Source of the DNA: Paramacrobiotus metropolitanus
Lineage: Eukaryota > Tardigrada > Eutardigrada > Parachela > Macrobiotidae
Assembly (NCBI RefSeq): GCF_019649055.1
Contig: NW_026570252.1
Location: 434,001 to 498,000 of the forward strand
DNA length: 64,000 nt
Direction of reading: 5' to 3'
Both the position numbers and the translations under genes were made by a program. Below are positions 55,889 through 64,000 of this stretch, piece by piece. The notes under the pieces are model-generated. The model worked only from the letters and a program-made list of their open reading frames with translations, was not told the origin of the DNA and did no database searches. Numbering within the stretch: the stretch's first letter is position 1; every line of letters begins with the position of its first letter.

Positions 55889-56161
55889 GTGGATTCAAGA
55901 CGCTGCATTCCACAACTTAATTTTGCATTATTAAAACTAGTTTTCCTAAGTGCAGTACCATTTTCGTCTATCTGTATCTGGCGATATGTTGCGCAACAGG
56001 AAACTCCCGAATCATGCCCTTCGTCTTTTCGTAGAAATATAGCGCTGGCGTGGAGGCTGAACAAAATTATGAGCCAGCTAGCCGAGCCCGGAAACGACAT
56101 GCTTAGTAGCAGTTCGCTTGCTATTTTTCGTAATGCACTGAAGCATGTTACCATTACTTGA
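55889..56161 (+). pseudogene. C-terminal end of APE-type non-LTR retrotransposon
   Basis: From about 56035 the frame reads LAWRLNKIMSQLA and ends SSLAIFRNALKHVTIT, matching FAWKLNKLWTFFV and GAFKQALNRVSFV at the end of the element at 31068. The following 3' region (56215-56650) also resembles that element's untranslated tail (gccaggtt..aaat.ccagctag, aaatgggttacctgc). Only the last 40-50 codons are recognisable. Confidence 0.55.
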
Positions 56162-56699
56162 TTGCTTTCCTATTCTCAGTACTTCTCTTGTAGTGGCTTT
56201 TGTTCCAGTTTCATTACGATGCCTGTTATTTAGCCAGGTTCAAATTCCCAGACTACAATCTGACTAAATGAGGAGGCTACGGTCTATGTTAAAAAGCCTG
56301 CGAACAGCCTTTTTTGCCCGCTGAGGCTGATTGATCAATGCAGCCTCTCTGCTGTGACTATAAATAGACCGAAGACAGAGGATTTCAGTGCTGCTAAAAA
56401 GCGCAAGCTGAATGCTGCCTCGCTGTATCGACCGATCGGCACATGTGCGTGTGAGTGGGTTAATCCGCTCGCATTCACTTACACACGTATGAGTGTGGCC
56501 GTCTGTGCGCGTACGAGCTGTACAAACCGGTTTTCGCTGTCTTCGCTAGAACGCACACCCTAAACCCGTAGCTTCCTTTCTTGCTCGCATTGTAGATTTC
56601 GATCCTAGCCTTAAATGGGTTACCTGCCTGCCGTACAATAACCAATAAATAATAATATACCTAAGGTTTACGTCTGCTTTGCAGTTCGTATGACATATA
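56162..56699. other. retrotransposon 3' tail remnant and unassigned sequence
   Basis: Contains the decayed 3' tail noted for the preceding fragment, ending in aataaccaataaataataa near 56640. No gene. Confidence 0.35.
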
Positions 56700-58220
56700 T
56701 TTCATCACGATTTCATTTAGGTAACAATGCTTTGCTGCCGCCGTGGAAGCGCTTCTACTGTATATTCATATTTGTGGTTAAAAGTCCTGTGAAGGAAGGG
56801 GGATGATCTCGACAGTATTCAGGGTGGAAAAGCGGAGGGGCGCACGTCGTAACTTTTCAAGTTTATATAAGTTCTATCTTTGACTTTACTTCTGGCTTGA
56901 GAAATTTAATTTGCCTTCACATAGAAGTTTTGCATGCTTGCTGCAATTGGTCTGTGGTACTCTGCTAATATCTTCCTGTGCAGCTTGATAGTATTTATTT
57001 TACAAACTGGTTTGAAGAGGTTCGAAGTGAAAACAGCATCATGGTTGCGAATACGAAATCTACAGTAAAGAAATCTATCATTAATAATCTATCATGGGTC
57101 TCACTGAAAAATGCCGGATATTCTGAGATACTTTTGCGTAAAATGTCATGCAAACTGAGCCAACAACATCAAAGATCTTAAAATCAAGAGTAAAAGAACT
57201 TAATTCGTTTGCTAAAATGTATTTGCATTTCGGGCGCTTTTATCTTGCCGTTTCTGGAATTAGTGCTGCTGCGAATGACATTAGACAGAGCAGCAAATGT
57301 CAAGTGACTCACGTTCCAAGGGGGAAGGAAATAGACCGCGTACAAGGTACCAATTTTAAACGTGTCCATGCATATAAAGTTTGTGCTTTTGCACAGTGGA
57401 AAAATTGCATTATGAAAATACAATTTTTGGAACAATTGCATTATGAAAATTTGTAACCAAATTTTTTGTAAGCATGGGCGTAAAAACCTTTCGTTCCTGG
57501 AATATCCGATTGGGCAGTTGATGACCAAGAAAATTCAAAAAAAACTCAAATAAAATACGAGTATTTCAAATTGTTATTCGAGTTTGCTCAACTTTACAGA
57601 ATACAAGCATCAGCAGATTCAGCACACGGTTCACGCAAAGTCGCACATTACCTCTACACGAACCAATATTAAAACATGGGTAATTACGTACATGTAGTAT
57701 TACTGTTGAGTCATTGACGCCTTTCCGTCACCGGTACCTGCAGACATTTTCCCCTTCCCATTTTGTCTCATTATACACTCCCGGCGGGCCATCCGAATAA
57801 AACTAATTGTATCCCAGTGATTCTGTGCTAAGAAACTTGTTTACCAGCATAAAAATGCCTTTGGCTTCTCCGCACTCAAACCAGTATCCTACGCGCTCTT
57901 ATATTCTTCACATTTCACGTAAAATTCCAATCTACAAGAAAAAGTGTTCTGCAGGACCCAGCGAGATGTGCATGTCCTCCTTCCAGAGACCTCGAAGATA
58001 CAGTAAGCTTATCCAATTTGGAATCTCTCTGCTCAGCTATGGGGTTTGTCCAATTGGGAACCTTTGTGCAGTACTGAATTATTATCGAGGTCTAAACAAA
58101 TGTTTCCCGAGTGGCCAATCCCGACCACAGGAGGATGATGTCAGTCACATTACATCACAGTATTTCTTTATTAACACAGTTAAAATTCCGTACGCAGTCA
58201 GCGCGTTTTTGTCTACATGT
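56700..58220 (+). repeat. segmental duplication 2, copy B (partner 20290-21560)
   Basis: Ordered similarity to copy A, with extra material near 56740-56960 and 57410-57440. The frame at 57807-58259 parallels the one at 21124-21483 for about 80 codons. Confidence 0.75.
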
Positions 58221-58227
58221 ACGAGAA

Positions 58228-58440
58228 AAGTTTCGACCCCAACGGCACGGAACAGATAATCTCGGGTAAGCTCCCGATACTTTGCCACTTTATCCTGCTC
58301 TGCGCGCGCCGCCGCTGTCCCCGCTTGCTTCGACGCTACCGCGATGTGCGACAAGGCTACCGTGCACACACATGTGGCGTCCTAGGTCAACATCGTTCCT
58401 CTTTCTCACGGGACCAAAGTCATTCCGTGGGGGCGCTTGC
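58228..58440 (-). pseudogene. RLE retrotransposon nuclease fragment, minus strand
   Basis: Read on the minus strand this gives KRPHGMTLVP, then after stop codons VALSHIAVASKQAGTAAARA and YLFRAVGVET, aligning with residues 817-887 of the complete element. Stops and the missing Asp of RPDG show decay. It is head-to-head with the plus-strand fragment that follows. Confidence 0.75.
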
Positions 58441-59275
58441 CATTGGTAAGGCAAGTACCAGTTTTCGCAAGCAACAAAAGACCTGGGATATACCGCTGTG
58501 TGATGTGTCTTTAACTACACTGCTGGAAGTTTACCGCGACGACGAAGTCAGTAAAGCCCGGCTACTTGCCCAGTCACGACCGGAGGCTAGCATCTGGTTA
58601 AATGCGTTGCCCTCCGTTCACATTGGTAATCTTCTGGACGATGACAATCTTAAAATATCCGTGGGTTGAGATTGGGAGTTGCAATATGCGAGCCTCACGA
58701 TTGTATGAAGTGCCAAAAACATGTCGATGAGTACGAACATCACGGTTTGTCTTGTTCATTCTCGGTCGGTAGCCACCCACGACACGGCGCGCTGAACAGC
58801 ATCGTATGCCGATCACTTGTTTCAGCTGGGATTCCGGTAAAACTGGAACCACGTGGAACGTCGCATACGTCCGAACGACGCCCCGATGGCTGCACAACCT
58901 TTGCCTGGCAGAGAGGGATGTGCTTAGCGTGGGACGTCACTTGTGTGGGCACGGTTGCGCCTTCCCACATCAAGTCAACGGCTGCAAGCGCTGGTGCAGC
59001 GGCATTGGAAGCGGAAGAGAAAAAGTGCCGGCTGTATTTGTATCTAAGTGGCAGGTACATCTTTGCACCGATAGCTTTCAAAACCATGGGCCCTTGCGGA
59101 CCGTCCGCTATCGCCATTATCAAAGCACTTGGCAAACGACTCGAGCAACACACAGGCGAATCCCGCTCCCATGAATTTTTACGCTAAAGATTGTCATTGG
59201 AGATACAGCACGGTAACGCGGCTTCAGTCATGGGAACGATGGAAGGAGCAGCAAAGTTTAATGAAATTTTAATGT
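58441..59275 (+). pseudogene. RLE retrotransposon C-terminal half, plus strand, frameshifted
   Basis: 58470-58669 encodes the linker (KQQKTWDIPLCDVS, WLNALPSVHIGNLL). A one-base frame change at about 58667 leads into 58666-59187, which holds the finger (CMKCQK, HHGLSC) and the nuclease (RPDG, WDVT). A TAA at 59185-59187 stands where the complete element has Gln, and the frame continues with RLSLEIQHGNAASVMGT to the end. Two lesions, otherwise well preserved. Confidence 0.85.
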
Positions 59276-59654
59276 TGTAAAAATGCTGATGTGTTTGACG
59301 ATTGTTCAATTACGTTGTACCTCAGGTGAAATAAAACACAGTACCAGGTGATTCCAGTTCCGTTTCAATGCCGACGGAAGCAAAGGCGCGCTTTAAAGTT
59401 GCATTGATGCAGCTATGTCTGGGCTTCCGGCCCCGGTTTTTTACAACTCAGGCCAAGGTATCCTAACCATGGTATTTGTGTATTTGTGCTTACATATATC
59501 TGTACAGATACGTGCAATCAAAAGTTGGATGAGAAAGTTTTTTCGATGTTGAAACTGGAAAAATATTTTAAACGATAAGTCATAGTGGACAATGGTCGCC
59601 TTAACATACTGTACAATATTATGAATTATGATAGTAATTGGTATTTGTTTATTT
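59276..59654. other. gene-free
   Basis: Nothing recognised before the start of the segmental duplication. Confidence 0.3.
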
Positions 59655-61397
59655 ATAACTAGGCAAGCTCAAAATCAGCTGCATGCGATTTATGCAGTGT
59701 TGTGGTGTAAAATGTTGTCTGGTCGTTAAAAAAAGAGCGAATGAAAGAAACTGCAGTACGGGAGGAGGAACAAGAAAATTAAAAAAATTAGATGTGTTTA
59801 TTGAAATTATTTCGTTAACCTTCGTAAACCGTACAAGAAATAGCTAATTATAGCACTTCTTTATAAGAGTATGATTTTTCTTATGGTCACTTCTATGCGC
59901 CAGGAATTTTCCTGGCGCATAGCACTTTCGTTTTCTTATTACCAAGTATAAGAAGAACTGATATTATTATTATGTGCATCTGTCGTTATATATGTTATAA
60001 TAAATTGCTCAAAGGTGAGTTATTATCCTTTGAAAACTTTGCAATACTAGTAATAAAAAAATTTATTATAAAATAAAACTGAAACGAATAGCTATAGTTA
60101 AAAATTAGTAAAATAAATAGTGATACACTAATAACATAAATAGGATGCCACAGGACGCGTTCATGATATTAATAAATTTTTGATAGTAGGAAGTACTAGG
60201 AACTAATGAATTTCGATATTATCAATAAATTTTGATGATGGTAATGAAGTTTTTATACAAAGATGCACCTCTTGCATCCGCGCTCAACGCTACCTTCGAG
60301 GAATACTACTGTTAGACCTCCGCGCGATTTTTACGACATTCTTGCTTTCTTATACCACCGCATATATTTCAGTTTTATTAAACAAATATATTTTTGGCTT
60401 TTAGGACTTTATTATATTTTTGGCGTTTAGAACTTAGACCGTGAGCTGTTGTAAACGTACTGTACTGTACCAGCACACACAGCGATCATTGCAACGGAGC
60501 AAACCCTGCGGTCTCCACCGGCCGAAGCCCGTTTGCAAGCAAGAGGGAGGCCTCCTATGTCGGCTCCGAGATACCATGAACGATGCGGCGATCATGGCGC
60601 CATATGAAGTGGCAACCACATCATGTGGCGACACAATAACCGCATGTTCATGTACGTGTAAATCCCTTCCCGTGGACGCAAGCGGATTGTCGACCCTAAC
60701 CACCGTCGAAGGCCAGTCCAGCTGTGGGCCGTGTACGCCATCAGGGACGCTTAGGGACTAGGGAGTCTCTGCAAAGCAGTGTGCTCGACGGCAGCAGCAG
60801 GATGCACTAGGAGAGCAAACCCGTCAGGGCCGCAGTCAGTTACTCCAGTACGGGCGAAACATCCATTAGCTGTACATAAAGCAGTACATACAGAATCATA
60901 ACACCATGTGCATGCATGACTGCCACAGCCAGAAGCTGTGGCCCGGCCTCCATCGGCATGCCTAATGCCGATATCGTCAATCGCTTTTAGCTGGTCGACT
61001 GCTTGAATGATTATTAACAGTCCGTTACATAGCGGCTAGCGCTGCCTTCCTAAACTGGTGTCGTACACTTTTATTGATCAGCGGACAGCAGACCGAAATC
61101 CAGATGGAATGTACAATAATAATGTATTACATCAGAGCATTAACACGCATTAACAAGCAGCAACAGCACAGTACTGTACTGCAGGTTCAGTACTACATAA
61201 TGGTAAGTTTACTAATGGCAAGCTAATCGGTTGTCTTCGCTGTTTAACGTTTCCTGTTCGATGAACAACGGACAGCAGCCTGAATTCTAGATCATCCAAA
61301 ATAATAAAGTGTGGATTGTGGAACATGTCTATTGCATAGTGCTACTAAGCGGTTGACTATTACCGACAGAAGTGCGTGTTAGGCCATACCGATCATC
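59655..61397 (+). repeat. segmental duplication 1, copy B, left part
   Basis: Partner of 25188-27327. It lacks the tRNA-like insert. At the same place it has about 70 different bases with a 30-bp palindrome (59893-59922). It runs without interruption through the site where copy A carries the 4-kb TIR element. Confidence 0.85.
59893..59922. repeat. 30-bp palindrome
   Basis: Arms ctatgcgccaggaa and ttcctggcgcatag form a 14-bp perfect stem with a two-base loop. Confidence 0.9.
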
Positions 61398-63190
61398 ATT
61401 AATGTTACCGCTTCCGGACTCCACTGGGGGCACTGGAGCCCCGGCTGCTGGGAGGCTGGTGCTCTCTGTGATCGGCTGTGTGCGGTGACCGTGGGTCAGC
61501 GAGAAGCCGGCCGACCGGGGGTCGGCGGAAGAGAGCGACCAGTGCCCTACCGAAGGCCCCAAACAAAACCCCAAACAACTCAATAAAAGAATTGATGAGC
61601 AGTTGCACGGTTCTGCTGATGTATTTGGTGAAGATTCGGAGTTCCATTGGGAGAAGGCAGGATCCGGCTATCTTTACTTCGCCAGGGCTGACGTCGTTAC
61701 GTTGCCGATAAGGAGCGGTGCGGTGTGATGATCCCGGCGTGGTATGGCCGGATCCGTGGTATGTCAGCATCCAGTCAGGTTTTTCCATGCAAAGTGCAAC
61801 CGCCGCTAGTGATTTGTTTGCCGTCGGAAGTAAGCGCACCGGAGGTGCTGGCCTTGTATGTCGTCCGAGGAAAGTGCAACCGCCGCTGGGGTCTGCTTGC
61901 CGTCGGAGGTAGGCACAGCCGAAGTTGGTGGCCTTGTATGCCGTCCGAGGAAGGTGCAACCGCCGCTGGGAGTCTGCGGACGGCGGGCCTGCCTCGGACG
62001 GCGGGCCTGCCTCGGACGGCGGGCCTGCCTCGGACGGCGGGCCTGCTTGCCGTCCGAGGAAGGTGCCCTTGCTAGATCATTAGCTTGCTGTCGGATGTGT
62101 GCTCCGAATGAGCCTGTCAGCCGTCCGAGGAGGATGCGGCCGCCGTTAATGGGCCTGCTTGCGTCGGAGATGGGGACAGCTATCCGTAGGCGGCCAATTG
62201 CCGTCCAAAGAAGGTGTGGCTGCAGCTGGGGGCCTACCTTGCCGTCCGAGGGTGGTGCAGCTCTCGTCAGTAGCCTAGCTTTGTGCCCGGCCGTTGGAAG
62301 GGGGCTGTCGCTGCCGGAGGTAGAGCGGCCGTAGTTGGGGTGCTGTCCGAGGGAGATGCAGCCGCAGTTAAAGGCCTGTGTTGCCGTCAGAGTCACGTGC
62401 AGCCGTGGTCGGTGGCTTGACGGACGTCGTGGTTAGGTGCGAGTCGCCACCGTAGCTGGAGGCCTGCCCTGCCGTCCAATGAAGGGCTCGCGTCAAAAAT
62501 GGTGCAGCTTTCCTTCGTGGCCTAGCTTCCCATTAGGCATAATTGAGGACGGGTGTAACTTGCCCGCTGAGCAGTGGTTAATCCTGGCCGCTTTTCTCTT
62601 CGCGCTGATGGTTCTCTGGAGGGCCCCTTAACGGGCGAGTGGCGTTCAAGCTGAGTGCGAGCTGTTCGCTTGGCTCTTCGGATGCGGTGTGGATTTAGAT
62701 GACGCATAAAGAACTGATCTGAAATTCTGGCGAGGATATAGCCAGTCACCGATGGTGACTGCCTGACAGAACCTAGAGAGCGATAAACGAGGAGCTGAGC
62801 CATCGCACAGATGGCAGCCAGAAATCAGCTATCGCAGATGCGCGGAATACGGCGCGCAGAACGGAATACAGCGCGCGCATACGGAACGAACGCTAAAAAT
62901 TTCGAAGTCCGAAATGCAGATCAAGGAAGATGGAAGAACAGAGATCACTCGCGCGCACACGATATCGAAGGAGCAAAGACAGACAGCAGTGAGAACTGCA
63001 GAACCATGCAATGCGAGCACACGAACAGTACCAAGTGCAAACAGCATGCCCGTGCATGACGGCGGCCGCTTTGATCTAAGCGCCACGGCGACGCGCAGCG
63101 CAACCAACAGACTTACGTAACTCGCAACACACGGCGAAAGGAGACAGAGCGGAAGCGCATGTCCTCCAGCTAACATTAACATCAATTAAC
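61398..63190. mobile_element. GC-rich insertion specific to copy B
   Basis: This block is absent from copy A at the corresponding point. It is clearly richer in GC than its surroundings and is built from imperfect repeats of a unit around ccgtccgaggaaggtgcaac, including four consecutive 18-bp units cggacggcgggcctgcct (about 61977-62045). Short attaatgtta / taacattaa strings at the edges may be terminal inverted repeats. The long minus-strand frame (61806-62396) is a by-product of the repeats. Confidence 0.6.
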
Positions 63191-63690
63191 TCGTTAATTG
63201 TCATTTAACGAACATACTCCGTCCTGATTGATCACCGTAAAAGCAAGAAGGGTGAAACATGGGGAATTTGGCATCATTTTTCATCTTCGAAAAAAACTTT
63301 TACTGTATGCTCCAGTTCCGCCATCACAGTAATATCAACAATAGTAAATTTTGTACTTTATAATTTAGGCTGTATACAAACTGTTAGAAGAATTGAAGAA
63401 CGCAGTTGATAAAGAAAATTCTATAAAACAACGAAGCAAACTAGAGCTATGTTGGTCGTCATTACCCGGTTATTCAATGAAAATTTTACCCTTATTTTCT
63501 TAGAAAGTGGACATGATGGCGTATAGTCGGATGCGTTTGTCGGTGTCGGACATGTCAACATTTTTTAGCAGCTGTACGTGCTCAAGCGGTTTTTTGTTAA
63601 CGAACTCTGTGACGACCATAAAGGAAATTCATTTACGGCGAATACAAAAGCGCAGGAATGCACAACACTAAATAATGGAAACTGATTCGT
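63191..63690 (+). repeat. segmental duplication 1, copy B, right part
   Basis: Corresponds to 31400-31867 of copy A and forms the 3' flank of the second leucine-rich-repeat gene copy. Confidence 0.8.
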
Positions 63691-64000
63691 TTAAGCCAGT
63701 GATGACCACAGGTATTTAGCGAAACGGTTAAACGCGTCCCGGCACAGCTGATTGGGCGCGGAATAGTAGCGAAGATTGGCGAAGACCGCCTGCTCTGGGT
63801 TTCCATCGGACACGACCACTTGACCTTTCTGGCACGCCGCTACTACGGCGTCCCGCTCCCAGTCTGCAGAAACCCCGCTCTCGACGACCGTGTTGCGCGG
63901 GGATAAAATATGACGGTGTATGGTGCTGGCGATCTTCCGACAGCGAAGACTGTTGTCCGATTGGAAAAACAGCTCCGTCGCGTCAATAATCGTCGTGTTA
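63691..64000 (-). CDS. 3' end of second copy of the secreted leucine-rich-repeat gene (partial, runs off window)
   Basis: From the TAA at 63691-63693 to the window edge the minus-strand frame is open and matches the last 103 codons of the gene at 31868, with few changes (for example ..ILSPRNTVVESGVS against ILSQRNTVVESGVS). The absence of stops or indels, with substitutions spread through the block, suggests both copies have been kept under protein-level constraint. That supports the reality of the third exon of copy A. The 5' part lies beyond the window. Confidence 0.75.
   Translation of the reverse strand, partial: NTTIIDATELFFQSDNSLRCRKIASTIHRHILSPRNTVVESGVSADWERDAVVAACQKGQVVVSDGNPEQAVFANLRYYSAPNQLCRDAFNRFAKYLWSSLA

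Noticed and set aside
61806-62396. 196-codon minus-strand frame in the GC-rich block
   Set aside because: The translation is repetitive (RRPRQARRPRQA type) and follows the 18-bp nucleotide repeat. No protein signature.

Overview
This is eukaryotic DNA, most probably from an invertebrate animal. Coding sequence is sparse and split by GT-AG introns. There is no operon structure. Nearly all long reading frames belong to retrotransposons of classes common in invertebrates, and there are many short inverted-repeat elements. I cannot name the species from sequence alone.

Layout. 0.4-5.2 kb: a three-exon gene on the minus strand whose first intron is almost filled by a tyrosine-recombinase (Ngaro/DIRS-like) retrotransposon on the plus strand. 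5.9-13.9 kb: retroelement debris, a 51-bp minisatellite, nested inverted-repeat elements and a broken mariner. 14.1-19.0 kb: an intact 956-codon reverse transcriptase with a C-terminal restriction-like endonuclease, lying between two diverged inverted repeats. 19.6-25.2 kb: a fold-back element and a segment repeated at 56.7-58.2 kb. 25.2-34.5 kb: copy A of a segmental duplication. It contains a long-TIR element that encloses an APE-type non-LTR retrotransposon, and ends in a secreted leucine-rich-repeat gene on the minus strand. Copy B occupies 59.7 kb to the window end and includes the 3' end of a second copy of that gene.

38.0-42.9 kb: a five-exon gene for a secreted protein with a cysteine-rich part and a threonine-rich, mucin-like part. 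Its introns carry at least three transposable elements. 43-51 kb: more TIR elements, a broken gag of the Ngaro/DIRS type and a 1.1-kb fold-back. 52.1-53.0 kb: a two-exon gene for a glycine-zipper, apolipoprotein-L-like membrane protein. 55.0 kb: a terminal exon for a small single-pass membrane protein.

The recognisable host genes mostly encode secreted or membrane proteins. Nothing in the sequence ties them into one pathway. The dominant story is the mobile-element ecology: seven loci of one endonuclease-type retrotransposon family, mostly 5'-truncated, three loci of an APE-type family, two of a tyrosine-recombinase type, and more than ten fold-back or TIR elements, several nested in each other or in introns. 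All exon models were derived by eye from splice consensus and matching intron phase, not from transcript data.
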